46,375 bases of DNA from Spirochaetaceae bacterium (GTDB taxonomy: Bacteria; Spirochaetota; Spirochaetia; Treponematales; Treponemataceae). Under the pieces are notes generated by a model. It was not told the origin of the DNA. It ran no database searches and saw only the letters and a program-made list of their open reading frames with translations. The stretch lies in the NCBI GenBank assembly GCA_017936345.1, contig JAGBFT010000082.1, positions 1 to 46,375 of the forward strand. The letters run 5' to 3'. Below, piece after piece: positions 24,025 through 32,320 of this stretch. Numbering within the stretch: the first letter of the stretch is position 1; every line of letters begins with the position of its first letter. The position numbers were made by a program, and so were the translations under genes.

Positions 24025-24993
24025 CTATTCTTGATTGGGAGTCAAGTTGCTGCCAGCTACGCGAACTGCCAGCCCCTCTGTTACAGAACCAGCGGTAATT
24101 ACCTGCTCTCCTGCTGAAAGTCCTTCTAGAATTTGAATCTCGTTGTCGTTGAACATTCCAGTTTTTACCATTTTCCTCGTGGCAGTGTTTTCTGGACTGA
24201 CTACAAAAACCACGTCATCGTCATTATAGTCTTTAATTGCAGCGAGAGGCACCACAAAGGTATCCTTTTCTTCCATTATCACTAGTCGAACCTGGGCAAA
24301 CATTCCAGGTTTAATTCTTGAATCCTGCTGATCAAGAACAAGGCTCACATCTTGAGTCCTATTGGAGGTGTTTACCACGGGACTAATGGAAGCAATGGTG
24401 GCGCTAAAGGTTTCTTCTGGAGCAGAAATAAGAGAGATATAGGCAGGAAGCCCTGTCTTGAGATAGGAGCTGTATTTTTCAGATACCTTTACATTAACCT
24501 CCAAGTTGTCTAGGGAACCAATTGTAGCCAAGGCTGTGCTAGTGCTGACGGTGTCTCCCACATTGTAGGCGCATTGAATAATGGTGCCAGAAACAGTGGC
24601 AGTGACGGGGCTTGCGGCATAGGCAGAACCAGGGCGGGAGGGATCTACATAGGCAATCACCTCCCCTTTTCTCACTGCATCACCAGCCTTTTTCAAAAGT
24701 CGACTCACCTTTCCAGAGGTGTCTGGATAGATGCTTGTTTGGGTTTTGGAAACTACATCCCCATTCAACAAAACTGTTTTTTGAATTGTTTCCGGCTCCA
24801 TGGCTTTTATAGAAACAGTTACTGCATTTGTCTGATTGGAAGAGCCTTGTCCAAGGCCTGGCATCCCCCGCCCTCCAGCCATGGAACTGGTATTTTTTCC
24901 TACCATAGTAAATATTCCCACGGCAATAAAAACACCTATGAGACCAATTACAATAATCTTTCCAATAAAATCAGCCTTTTTTTCCCTATTCAT
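24025..24993 (-). CDS. RND efflux periplasmic adaptor (membrane fusion protein)
   Basis: It is a periplasmic adaptor linking the RND permease to the outer-membrane channel. An N-terminal anchor (KIIVIGLIGVFIAVGIFTMVG) is followed by a Met/Gly-rich stretch and the barrel-sandwich hybrid (VLNGDVVSKTQTSIYPDTSGKVSRLL, then AVRKGEVIAYVDPS). A lipoyl-like half (VSGTIIQCAYNVGDTVSTSTAL) and a beta-barrel ending in GLSAGEQVITAGSVTEGLAVRV follow. The helical hairpin seen in long adaptors is very short, as expected for an adaptor of this size (322 aa). I choose ATG at 24993, which sits 10 bases after the upstream stop and behind GGAAGAAG; longer starts at 25029 or 25020 overlap the previous gene. Confidence 0.88.
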   Translation of the reverse strand: MNREKKADFIGKIIVIGLIGVFIAVGIFTMVGKNTSSMAGGRGMPGLGQGSSNQTNAVTVSIKAMEPETIQKTVLLNGDVVSKTQTSIYPDTSGKVSRLLKKAGDAVRKGEVIAYVDPSRPGSAYAASPVTATVSGTIIQCAYNVGDTVSTSTALATIGSLDNLEVNVKVSEKYSSYLKTGLPAYISLISAPEETFSATIASISPVVNTSNRTQDVSLVLDQQDSRIKPGMFAQVRLVIMEEKDTFVVPLAAIKDYNDDDVVFVVSPENTATRKMVKTGMFNDNEIQILEGLSAGEQVITAGSVTEGLAVRVAGSNLTPNQE

Positions 24994-25003
24994 TTCTTCT
25001 TCC

Positions 25004-26368
25004 TTATTCTTTGATTCCATATAATTCATAGACTTCTTGTTCTGTTAAGCCCAAGGCATGGGCAAGTTGCTCCACTCCCACCAGGTATTGGGATTGAGAG
25101 GTGCTTCCCGCCAGCTGGGCAGAAACCATTTGCTGACGACTATTTTCCAAATCAGTTTGACTGACAAGACCAGCCCCATATCCTTCTTGAGAAAGTTGAT
25201 AGGCTCGCTCTGCAATAGTTTCGTTTAATCGGGCTATTTCCACCTCGTTCCACAAAAGTTTTACTTCCTTAACCTTGGTGACAATATCTTGGCTAGCCTG
25301 CGCCTTGGTTGTCTCTAAGTTCATTCGGGCCGTGGTTACTGCATCTTCTGTATTTTTAATGGAAAGACTTTTGGAAGAACCAGGAATAAATCCGTCTACA
25401 GGGATGGAAACACCTATGGAAAAACTTCCAGAGATGGAAGGCTCTCCATCCATTTTTCCACCAGCCGGACTCATTCGGATTGACTCAGATAAACTGATGG
25501 AGGGTGCTCTTGCAGACAGGACTTGAGAAGTTTTTTTCAGTTCTGCTTCCTGCAGGAGCTGCTTCTTTTGAATTACATCCAGGCGATTTTCAAGATAGAT
25601 GTCTACCAGGTCCTGTGCCGCCGGCAGATTCAGCTGCTGCAACTGAAAATCTCCAGTGGGAATTACAGGCACTTCACTACCAATAAGGAGCTGAAATGCA
25701 ACCAAGTCAGCCTCATACTGAGATTGAGCCCTTTCTAGCTGCGGTTCTGCAGACACAAAGGCATATTGGGAACGAAGCATATCCAATTCAGAAGCCAAAC
25801 CCCGGTTATAATTGACCTGGGACTGCTCATATTGCTCTTTGGTCAAGGCAAGGTTGTCCTCCAAAACCTGTAGATTTTTTTTTGCCGTAAGAAGCTTGTA
25901 AAAGGAATTGGAGACGTTGGCCATTATTGTTTGAACCTGGCTTTCGTAACTTATCTGAGCCATCTCATATTGGAGAGCTGTCAACTTCATTTGAACAGGA
26001 ATTCCTGCTGTTAAAGACAGATTGAGTCCGCCGGAAGCACCCCAGTTCCACTGAGCCTCTGAACCGGAGGTAAAGCTATGACTATTGGAAAGACTTCCAC
26101 TAAGGCTAATTCCCGGCAAAAAGGCATTCCAGCTAGATTGAGCCGCCCTACGACTGGATTCCAGAGCCACGCCCTGGGCTTGGAGGCTAGTGTTTCCTTC
26201 AAGGGCCAAATCCAGGGCTTCTTCCAAGGTAACTGCAAGGGCTTTGGATTCTATGACGGCAACCTCGTTTACAGGCAGGGGCGAAGAACCAACTTGTCCC
26301 CAAAGAAATCCTCCAGAGATTCCTGCAGCAATTAGAGTCAAGGCCTTTGGCCTTATGCATCGAATCAC
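25004..26368 (-). CDS. TolC-like outer-membrane efflux protein
   Basis: The first gene of the efflux operon encodes a 454-residue OMF-family protein with a signal peptide (about residues 1-24). It contains two repeats of the OEP fold rich in long amphipathic helices: LEEALDLALEGNTSLQAQGVALESSRRAAQ in the first half and QASQDIVTKVKEVKLLWNEVEIARLNETIAERAYQLSQEGYGAGLVSQTDL in the second. It forms the outer-membrane exit duct for the pump. The start is GTG at 26368 behind AAGGAGG. No lipobox cysteine follows the signal, so it is probably not a lipoprotein. Confidence 0.87.
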   Translation of the reverse strand: MIRCIRPKALTLIAAGISGGFLWGQVGSSPLPVNEVAVIESKALAVTLEEALDLALEGNTSLQAQGVALESSRRAAQSSWNAFLPGISLSGSLSNSHSFTSGSEAQWNWGASGGLNLSLTAGIPVQMKLTALQYEMAQISYESQVQTIMANVSNSFYKLLTAKKNLQVLEDNLALTKEQYEQSQVNYNRGLASELDMLRSQYAFVSAEPQLERAQSQYEADLVAFQLLIGSEVPVIPTGDFQLQQLNLPAAQDLVDIYLENRLDVIQKKQLLQEAELKKTSQVLSARAPSISLSESIRMSPAGGKMDGEPSISGSFSIGVSIPVDGFIPGSSKSLSIKNTEDAVTTARMNLETTKAQASQDIVTKVKEVKLLWNEVEIARLNETIAERAYQLSQEGYGAGLVSQTDLENSRQQMVSAQLAGSTSQSQYLVGVEQLAHALGLTEQEVYELYGIKE

Positions 26369-26428
26369 AGAAAATCCCTCCTTACCCCTTCAAATAAATG
26401 ATTGTAGAAAATTTTATCATGTGAATGC

Positions 26429-26460
26429 ATTATAGTTATTCCTCTTAAATAAAACTTAAA
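26429..26460 (-). promoter_or_regulatory. Efflux operon promoter with phased direct repeat at the -35 position
   Basis: On the minus strand TATAAT (26434-26429) is a good -10 box, but the -35 position (26457-26452) reads AAGTTT, far from consensus. A direct repeat CTTAAA-N5-CTTAAA (plus strand 26444-26449 and 26455-26460, one helical turn apart) covers that position. OmpR/PhoB-family regulators bind such 11-bp-spaced repeats and can replace the -35 contact. The response regulator encoded next door is the obvious candidate. Confidence 0.55.
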
Positions 26461-26484
26461 ACAACAGTCATAATTACAATAATA

Positions 26485-26538
26485 TTTTGTTAGATTTTGT
26501 AAAAACATCTTAACAAATTTTGCTGACAATGTCATAGT
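26485..26538 (+). promoter_or_regulatory. Promoter of the two-component system, with upstream TTTTGT repeats
   Basis: TTAACA (26510-26515), a 17-base spacer and CATAGT (26533-26538) precede the GTG start at 26567. Upstream, TTTTGT occurs twice, 10 bases apart (26485-26490 and 26495-26500), which could be a site for autoregulation. Confidence 0.45.
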
Positions 26539-26566
26539 AGAGGAAGTTTGTTGACAGGAGATTACT

Positions 26567-27283
26567 GTGGGAAACAAAATACTTCTGATAGAAGATACAA
26601 CTGAATTAGCAGCTCTCATTACCTTGTATCTCAACAAAGAGGGCATGGAAATTCGGCCTGTGGAAAGTGGGGAAGAAGCCTTGGGAGCATTGGAAAGCTT
26701 TCAGCCGAATCTCGTTCTTTTAGACTTGAACCTGCCAGGAATGGGCGGCTTTGATTTCCTTCGTATTTTTCGTAAGACAAGCCAGGCTCCTGTGCTGATA
26801 ATTTCTGCTCGTGACAGCGAGGAGGACATTATAGAAGGCTTGGGAGAGGGAGCAGATGAATACATTACAAAGCCCTTTTCGCCAAAGGTGCTGGTGGCAC
26901 GGGTCAAAGCCATGCTGAGGAGAACCTCCAGCAGTGGAAACGACAATACCTCGCAGGAACAATCCATTCAATTTGGTCCCTATACCCTGTATTTTGACCG
27001 CTACTTATTAACCCTAAACGGAGAGCGAATCCCCCTCTCCTCCAAGGAATTTGCCATTCTTGCCCATCTCGTAAAAAATCCCGGCATTCCCCTAACAGCC
27101 CAAGCCATTTACCACGATGTGTGGGGGCGAGCCTATGGAGACATTTCCGCTGTAGCCGTCTACGTGCAGCGATTGAGACGAAAAATTGAGGAAGACCCAT
27201 CCAAACCAAAATACATTGAGAACATCCACGGCTTGGGCTATCAATTCAATGGTCTAACGCCCCTTCCCACCAAGGAAGAATAG
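26567..27283 (+). CDS. OmpR/PhoB-family response regulator
   Basis: This cytosolic regulator pairs with the adjacent sensor kinase. The receiver domain (residues 3-118) has the acidic pair Glu9-Asp10, phospho-acceptor Asp53 in VLLDLNLPGMGG, and Lys in ITKPFSP. The winged-helix DNA-binding domain occupies about residues 137-231 (LTLNGERIPLSSKEFAILAHLVKNPG, AVYVQRLRRKIEEDPSKPKYIENIHGLGYQF). The start is GTG behind AGGAGA. It is divergent from the RND efflux operon and the likely activator of it. The kinase gene begins 14 bases downstream. Confidence 0.92.
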   Translation: MGNKILLIEDTTELAALITLYLNKEGMEIRPVESGEEALGALESFQPNLVLLDLNLPGMGGFDFLRIFRKTSQAPVLIISARDSEEDIIEGLGEGADEYITKPFSPKVLVARVKAMLRRTSSSGNDNTSQEQSIQFGPYTLYFDRYLLTLNGERIPLSSKEFAILAHLVKNPGIPLTAQAIYHDVWGRAYGDISAVAVYVQRLRRKIEEDPSKPKYIENIHGLGYQFNGLTPLPTKEE

Positions 27284-27297
27284 AAGGAATACAACCT

Positions 27298-28707
27298 GTG
27301 AAGATTAGAACTCAATTTATCCTTCTCTTGATTGCACTTTTTTTAATTCCCGTGTTTATGCTGGGAACCCTGGTACTTTCCAGCTGGTTCCGCACCCCTT
27401 CCCACATCTTTGTTCCGTCTTGGGAAGTAATTTCCCAAAAAGAAGATGTAAGTCACAGTGAGGAGGAATGGGACAAAATCAGAAACCATATTGACCAGCT
27501 GCCAAAATCTGTGGACGTAGCAGTCATGTCAGAAACAGGAAATGTCCTCCTTTCCTCCATCCCAGGTATCCTTGTGGGTGACCACCTGACGGAAAAGGAA
27601 TTGATGGATGTCTTTGCCACCAACACCGACGAGTATATGTATCAGATTGACAGGAATTTTCAGCTGGATGAAGAAAACAAGGCCACGTCTCCCTTGATGA
27701 TGGTGACTCGAATGCTGAGGGAAGATAGATACAAGTGGGATGTGGTGATTGACCAATTGCGAGCCCTCATAAATATATTCAGCATCCTTCTCTTTCTCTG
27801 CATTAGCGGTATCATTTACCTCTCCCATGTTTTGTCCCGGTCTATGGAAGTACTGGAAAGAGAAACACGAGACCTTGCAAAGGGCAACCTGAACAAGGAA
27901 ATTCAAGTCCGGGGAAACAACGAAATCCTCTCCCTCACAAACTCCCTCAATAGCATGAGACTGGCCCTGCTGGAAGAACAAAAACGACGTTCATGGCTCA
28001 TCATGGGAATTAGCCACGATCTGCGCACACCCCTGGCCCTTATCAAGGGGTATACAGAGGCCATTATTGATGGTACAGCTGATTCCCCAGAAATGATGGC
28101 AAAGTCATTGGAAATTGTGGAAGAAAAGGTAGACCAGCTTGACTCCATGATTGACGACCTGATTAATTTTGTCCGCATGGATTATGGGGAATGGAAACAA
28201 AATCTTGAGTCCCTTCCCATTGCCCCCATTTTAAGAGACTATGCTGCCCGGCTGGAAGATGACGGAAAGATTTTAGGTAGAGCCATTACCACCAGCATTG
28301 ACTTGCCCGACAATATTGAAATTCCTCTGGATGAAAGGCTTATGATTCGGGTGCTGGACAATCTTTGCAGCAATGCCATCCACTACACAGCACCTGGAGG
28401 AACCATTTCTCTTAGTGCCACCCTTTCTTCACCAACTAAAAGAAGGAAAAATAATTCCAAGGGTGGTAAAAATGCTGTCAGCACAACCATTATCCTAAAG
28501 ATCCAGGACAATGGTTGTGGCATTCCGCCAGAAGATCAACCCCACGTTTTTGACCCCTTCTTTAGAGGAAATAACTCCCTCAAAAGCGAGGGCAAGGGGC
28601 TGGGACTGGCGGTGGTTAAAACTGTGGCCGACGGGCTAGACTGGGCCATACAGCTGGACTCAGAACAGGGCAAGGGATGCTGCTTTACCATATTGATTCC
28701 CGTGTAA
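27298..28707 (+). CDS. Membrane sensor histidine kinase
   Basis: The 469-residue kinase starts with membrane helix IILLIALFLIPVFMLGTLVL-like sequence (residues 6-28), a periplasmic sensor loop of about 120 residues, and a second helix around 155-177 (LINIFSILLFLCISGIIYL). A HAMP segment (SRSMEVLERETRDLAKGNLNKEI) follows. The HisKA box WLIMGISHDLRTPLALIKG has phospho-acceptor His240. The ATPase domain shows the N box (LDNLCSNAIHYTAPGG), G1 (DNGCGIPPEDQPHVFDPFFRG) and G2 (GKGLGLAVVKTV). A short basic Ser/Lys insertion (TKRRKNNSKGGKN) interrupts the ATPase domain. The start is GTG at 27298. The stimulus is unknown; envelope stress or a pump substrate is plausible from context. Confidence 0.9.
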   Translation: MKIRTQFILLLIALFLIPVFMLGTLVLSSWFRTPSHIFVPSWEVISQKEDVSHSEEEWDKIRNHIDQLPKSVDVAVMSETGNVLLSSIPGILVGDHLTEKELMDVFATNTDEYMYQIDRNFQLDEENKATSPLMMVTRMLREDRYKWDVVIDQLRALINIFSILLFLCISGIIYLSHVLSRSMEVLERETRDLAKGNLNKEIQVRGNNEILSLTNSLNSMRLALLEEQKRRSWLIMGISHDLRTPLALIKGYTEAIIDGTADSPEMMAKSLEIVEEKVDQLDSMIDDLINFVRMDYGEWKQNLESLPIAPILRDYAARLEDDGKILGRAITTSIDLPDNIEIPLDERLMIRVLDNLCSNAIHYTAPGGTISLSATLSSPTKRRKNNSKGGKNAVSTTIILKIQDNGCGIPPEDQPHVFDPFFRGNNSLKSEGKGLGLAVVKTVADGLDWAIQLDSEQGKGCCFTILIPV

Positions 28708-28798
28708 GTCTTCTCCTCATCCGTATCAGAAAAAAAGTATAGACACAACTTGCAAAGTTTATTTTTCCAGAAAAACACCCATTTTTCCCGGCAAAAAT

Positions 28799-28827
28799 TT
28801 GCATTCCTTTTCCCAGGATACTACTCT
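28799..28827 (+). promoter_or_regulatory. Possible promoter of the serine hydrolase gene
   Basis: TTGCAT (28799-28804), 17 bases and TACTCT (28822-28827) precede AGGTGG and the ATG at 28847. The -10 box is a weak match. Confidence 0.35.
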
Positions 28828-28846
28828 TTACAGTAGGTGGTACAAT

Positions 28847-30106
28847 ATGGCAACAGAAAAATATATCAGTGTCCATGAAACAAATCCCGGCTCCATGGGT
28901 TGGATGCAGGGGTTTCCTCCCGCTAAGGACAAGATTTTATCTGCCGCAGACGGCTCTTTTTTTACCTTTCCCGCTCTGCGCTACAGCGTAAATCACATGA
29001 GGGAATTTGTCCCCACAAGAGAAGTGTCAGCTCCCCATGAAAGGGAGGAAATCCATAGATTTCATGTAAAACTAAACAAGGGAATTGATGAAGTAACCTT
29101 TACCCCCTGGAAAGAAACCAATCCCATCACCTGGGCTGAATCCCTGGAAAGAAACTTTACCGATGGCATTATCATTCTTCACAAGGGACACATTGTATAC
29201 GAGCGGTACTTTGCAGGACTTTCTCCCCAAGGACACCATGCAGCCATGTCCGTCAGCAAGTCCGTGGCAGGTCTGCTTGCCTCTATCTTAATGGCAGAAG
29301 GCAAGCTTGACGAAAACAACACTGTTGCCAGCTATATTCCAGAGCTGGCCAACTCCGGTTTTGGAGATGCAAGGGTAAAAAATGTGCTGGAAATGAGCAC
29401 AGCCATTGCCTTTTCAGAAAACTACAACGACCCAAACTCCGATATTTGGAAATTTTCCCGGGCAGGGAATGTTTTCCGAGGCCCCGACTATGACGGTCCC
29501 GGCTGTTACTATGAATATCTTCCCTTGGTGAAAAAACAAGGGGGACGAAATCACGGTGAGGTTTTTGGTTACAAAACAGTAAACACAGCCGTCCTTGGTT
29601 GGATTATCTCCCGGGTTACAGGAAAAGGTATTGCCCAGCTCCTTTCCGAGATGATTTGGCAGCCAATGGGCGCCTCCAAGGATGCCTACTACCAGCTGGA
29701 TCCTGCCGGTATTGCCTTTTCCGGCGGAGGTCTCAATCTAAATCTTAGGGATATGGCTCTCTTGGGAGAGTTGCTGCGTCACGAAGGAAGACTAAACGGC
29801 ATTCAAATTATTCCTAAAAAGGCAGTACAGGATATTACAAAGGGTGGCGACCCCAGAGCCTTTGAAAAAAGCGGTGAATATCCTGAACTAAGAGGCTGGA
29901 GCTACCGCAATATGTGGTGGATTACCCATAACAGCCACAAAGCCTACATGGCCAGAGGTGTCCATGGTCAGGCTATTTACATTGACCCCATAGCGGAAAT
30001 GGTGATAGCAAGGTTCGCCTCCAATCCCCTTTCCTCCAACAAATACATCGATCCCCTATCCCTTCCCGCCTATGAGGCGGTGGCCGACTATTTGTTAGGC
30101 TGCTAA
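28847..30106 (+). CDS. Beta-lactamase-fold serine hydrolase (class C/NylB-like)
   Basis: It is a penicillin-binding-like serine hydrolase of 419 residues, close in style to 6-aminohexanoate-dimer hydrolase NylB. The nucleophile Ser135 and Lys138 form S-x-x-K (SVSK in AMSVSKSVAGLLAS). Tyr242 in FGYKTVNTAVLGW supplies the Y-x-x-N-like second motif. VLEMSTAIAFSENY, MIWQPMGASKDAYY and RGVHGQAIYIDP fit the family, with HGQ replacing the usual KTG. No signal peptide is visible from this start, so the enzyme appears cytosolic. I start at the ATG at 28847 because AGGTGG lies just upstream. True substrate unknown; beta-lactam resistance should not be assumed. Confidence 0.82.
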   Translation: MATEKYISVHETNPGSMGWMQGFPPAKDKILSAADGSFFTFPALRYSVNHMREFVPTREVSAPHEREEIHRFHVKLNKGIDEVTFTPWKETNPITWAESLERNFTDGIIILHKGHIVYERYFAGLSPQGHHAAMSVSKSVAGLLASILMAEGKLDENNTVASYIPELANSGFGDARVKNVLEMSTAIAFSENYNDPNSDIWKFSRAGNVFRGPDYDGPGCYYEYLPLVKKQGGRNHGEVFGYKTVNTAVLGWIISRVTGKGIAQLLSEMIWQPMGASKDAYYQLDPAGIAFSGGGLNLNLRDMALLGELLRHEGRLNGIQIIPKKAVQDITKGGDPRAFEKSGEYPELRGWSYRNMWWITHNSHKAYMARGVHGQAIYIDPIAEMVIARFASNPLSSNKYIDPLSLPAYEAVADYLLGC

Positions 30107-30115
30107 AAGGCTTTG

Positions 30116-30153
30116 CTGCCCTTTGAGATACTCCTCAAAGGGCAGTTTTTTTT
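30116..30153 (+). terminator. Rho-independent terminator after the serine hydrolase gene
   Basis: A perfect 12-bp stem, CTGCCCTTTGAG (30116-30127) and CTCAAAGGGCAG (30134-30145), with a 6-base loop is followed by eight T residues. Confidence 0.95.
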
Positions 30154-30180
30154 ATTCAGGATTCCTGTAGCTCCAAGTCT

Positions 30181-30208
30181 TTTACTTTTAATCTCTCTGT
30201 GCTATACT
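30181..30208 (+). promoter_or_regulatory. mazG promoter, probably giving a leaderless message
   Basis: TTTACT (30181-30186), a 16-base spacer and TATACT (30203-30208) end 7 bases before the mazG ATG at 30216. The same elements, with similar flanks (TTTTACTTTTA and GCTATACT), are found before pth. Confidence 0.6.
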
Positions 30209-30215
30209 TCACCCC

Positions 30216-31151
30216 ATGGAAAACACAACCCAAGCCTTCAATTATTTTTATTCAATTATTCAACGCTTGCGTGCCCCAGACGGTTGTCCCTGGGATAGGG
30301 AGCAAACCCCCCTTTCCCTTAGAAGCACCCTGATAGAAGAATCCTTTGAGGTAGTGGATGCCATTACCCAGAACGATGCCTGCCACGCAAAGGAAGAGCT
30401 GGGAGACGTGCTCCTAAATGGACTGCTTATTTCCTATATTTATGAACAACAGGGTGACTTTACTGTAGCCGATGTTATGAATGAGGTGGCAGAAAAGCTT
30501 ATTCGCCGCCATCCCCACGTGTTTACAGAATCAGAGGGGCGCTGCCAGCTGCAAAAAAACATTACTACAGGGCAACAGGTGGTTTCCCAGTGGGACGCTA
30601 TCAAAGAAAAGGTAGAAGGACGTAGGGAAAAATCCATCCTTGATGAAGTTCCCCCAGGCTTTCCTCCCCTGCTCAAGGCTTTAAAATACCAAAAGAAGGC
30701 GGCAAAAAAGGCCTTTGACTGGGAGGGCCCGGAACAGGTATTAGCCAAGGTAGAAGAGGAGCTGGAAGAAGTAAAAAATGCCGCCGCCCTGAGAGACAGG
30801 GTTCTGGCCTCTGCCACGAATGAAACCCCAACCCAGCCCCCAAAAGGAGCCAAAGTCCCTGGAAAAACTGGCGAAAACCTAGAGGCTCTTACAGTCCATT
30901 CCACCCCAGAGCTAGATTCCGCCCAACTCCACCTGGAAGAAGAACTGGGAGACCTCTTGTTTGCAGTGACAAATCTATGCCGCCACTACAAGGTAGACCC
31001 CAACGCCGCACTTTCTGCCACCAACGCCAAGTTCTACCGCCGCTTCCGCCACGTAGAACAAAGCATGGAACGCCAGGGCATTCCCATGGACAAGGCGCAT
31101 TTCCAGCAGATGGACCAGCTCTGGGAGGAGGCAAAGAAGCTGGAGCGGTAG
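30216..31151 (+). CDS. mazG: Nucleoside triphosphate pyrophosphohydrolase MazG
   Basis: It hydrolyses (d)NTPs to monophosphates and pyrophosphate, cleaning the nucleotide pool. The first MazG domain has LRAPDGCPWDREQTPLSLR and the metal-binding EESFEVVDAI...EELGDVLLN (E-x-x-E plus E-x-x-D). HPHVF and DEVPPGFPPLLKALKYQKKAAKKAFDW link to a second MazG domain with EEELEEVKNA and EEELGDLLFAVTNLCRHY. A low-complexity insert of about 40 residues (TNETPTQPPKGAKVPGKTG and onward) splits the second domain's helices. The length of 311 residues exceeds the usual 260-270 by that insert. It is leaderless by layout and is the last core gene before the accessory island. Confidence 0.93.
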   Translation: MENTTQAFNYFYSIIQRLRAPDGCPWDREQTPLSLRSTLIEESFEVVDAITQNDACHAKEELGDVLLNGLLISYIYEQQGDFTVADVMNEVAEKLIRRHPHVFTESEGRCQLQKNITTGQQVVSQWDAIKEKVEGRREKSILDEVPPGFPPLLKALKYQKKAAKKAFDWEGPEQVLAKVEEELEEVKNAAALRDRVLASATNETPTQPPKGAKVPGKTGENLEALTVHSTPELDSAQLHLEEELGDLLFAVTNLCRHYKVDPNAALSATNAKFYRRFRHVEQSMERQGIPMDKAHFQQMDQLWEEAKKLER

Positions 31152-31171
31152 GAAGGATTGATTTCAGCAGG

Positions 31172-31486
31172 CTATTCTATCAAGCCCAGTCTCAAATACT
31201 TTTGCAGCAACTGATAGATGTCCCGCTTCCTGTCGCCATCACGTCTCAGCCCTACCGCCACCACAAGAACCTCCACTTGCTTTTCCCTCACCTGGTAAAT
31301 GATTCTGTATCGTTGACCCACACTCCGAACCGAACGATAATCCTGTAGATTGCCTTTCAATTGCTTTCCAACCTTCAGTGGTTCATGCCTGAGCACCTCA
31401 ATCTTTTCAACAACGTGCTGCCGTGCCTGTGGCTCCAAGGATTGGATGAAATCTGCCGCTACTTGGGTAAGCCTTATGGTGTACAT
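31172..31486 (-). CDS. RelE/ParE-superfamily toxin
   Basis: This small basic protein of 104 residues follows and overlaps the antitoxin gene by 13 bases, the typical layout of a type II toxin-antitoxin pair. Family marks are the opening YTIRLTQVAADFIQSLEP, the middle LKGNLQDYRSVRSVGQRYRIIYQV and the strand VEVLVVAVGLRRDGDR. These match the RelE fold, in which the arginines and a C-terminal Tyr/His act on ribosome-bound mRNA. The exact cleavage activity cannot be told. The C-terminus (RDIYQLLQKYLRLGLIE) is longer than the minimal fold. Confidence 0.85.
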   Translation of the reverse strand: MYTIRLTQVAADFIQSLEPQARQHVVEKIEVLRHEPLKVGKQLKGNLQDYRSVRSVGQRYRIIYQVREKQVEVLVVAVGLRRDGDRKRDIYQLLQKYLRLGLIE

Positions 31487-31746
31487 GAAAGCTTTTCCAT
31501 GAAAGAATCGAAATCAATAGTCTTGTCCTCACGAATTTGCTGGATACCCAAAGACAGTGACTTGGACAGTTCCGGATCGCTGAGAATCTCCAGCGTCTCC
31601 TGAATACACTCGTAGGTGTCCCACCGCATCAAGGCAAAAACTTCCTTTCCATGATTCGTAATGGAAATCGTATCATCATAGTTCATGACCCCCTCAAGGG
31701 ACGTAATATTTTTCCGGGCCTCAGATATTGTCATAACAGAAATCAT
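31474..31746 (-). CDS. Phd/YefM-family antitoxin
   Basis: This antitoxin should bind its own promoter through its N-terminal half and neutralise the RelE-like toxin with its acidic C-terminal half. The Phd/YefM opening is clear (MTISEARKNITSLEGVMNYDDTISITNHGKEVFALM). I choose the ATG at 31746 (90 aa) because a GGAGG site lies 5 bases upstream. A longer TTG start at 31785 would run through the operator and the -10 box. It precedes the toxin, as usual. Confidence 0.85.
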   Translation of the reverse strand: MISVMTISEARKNITSLEGVMNYDDTISITNHGKEVFALMRWDTYECIQETLEILSDPELSKSLSLGIQQIREDKTIDFDSFMEKLSCTP

Positions 31747-31764
31747 TGCAACCTCCACAAAATA

Positions 31765-31793
31765 ATTGTACATTATTTTGTACAAAATGACAA
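31765..31793 (-). promoter_or_regulatory. Toxin-antitoxin promoter with palindromic operator in the spacer
   Basis: On the minus strand TTGTCA (31793-31788), a 17-base spacer and TACAAT (31770-31765) form a good promoter. A perfect 14-base palindrome ATTTTGTACAAAAT (31775-31788) fills the spacer, and a partial copy (ATAATTGTACATTAT) overlaps the -10 box. This is the expected place for antitoxin-mediated autorepression. Confidence 0.7.
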
Positions 31794-31893
31794 TTTAAAA
31801 CAATGGAGACGGCTGTACAGAAAGGTACACTCCTTTGGAATTCAATCAATTCAGCATTGAACCTTAAATCGATGAAGTAATAAACCCTAATTC

Positions 31894-32292
31894 TTACAAT
31901 CGCTTACAAGTATCTTCTATAACTTTATCATTTTTTTCCATAAGTTTTGCTGCCGTATGTATCATGGAGGCTATACACTCCTGCATATCCAAGGACAAAA
32001 CATCAAAATCTGAGATTACCTTTCGGTATTTCCTCAACTGCAAAATATCATCCCATTCTTTTTCCAAACTTTTTTCTTTGACAAGAGGTTCAATCCCAGT
32101 GACCAGAAATTCCACAGTGGTATCTAAGGCCTTAGCAAGTTTTACCGCAATTTCAGCATTAGGAATCACTGCCCGACTGTCCACATAGGTATCTATCGTC
32201 CTCTTGCTGACTCCCGACTTAGCAGATAATTCTTTGATTTTCATACCCTTATATTCAATCTGATCCTTCAAATTATCCCTAAACATATACAT
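31894..32292 (-). CDS. XRE-family transcriptional regulator, divergent from the peptide operon
   Basis: This 132-residue DNA-binding protein has an N-terminal HTH_3 domain (residues 6-66: GMKIKELSAKSGVSKRTIDTYVDSRAVIPNAEIAVKLAKALDTTVEFLVTG) and a charged helical C-terminus with no known ligand-binding fold. It is transcribed away from the cysteine-rich peptide genes; only 127 bases separate the two starts, and the gap holds twin inverted operators. It is therefore the likely repressor of the cluster (inference). ATG codons at 32292 and 32286 are both possible and neither has a clear Shine-Dalgarno. The A/T-rich composition matches the rest of the island. Confidence 0.85.
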   Translation of the reverse strand: MYMFRDNLKDQIEYKGMKIKELSAKSGVSKRTIDTYVDSRAVIPNAEIAVKLAKALDTTVEFLVTGIEPLVKEKSLEKEWDDILQLRKYRKVISDFDVLSLDMQECIASMIHTAAKLMEKNDKVIEDTCKRL

Positions 32293-32320
32293 AGAATACC
32301 AATTTTTCAGTATCCTATTA

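Noticed and set aside
28847..30106. Beta-lactamase conferring drug resistance
   Set aside because: The fold and SxxK fit, but no signal peptide is seen and the third motif is HGQ-like, closer to NylB-type hydrolases; resistance cannot be claimed.
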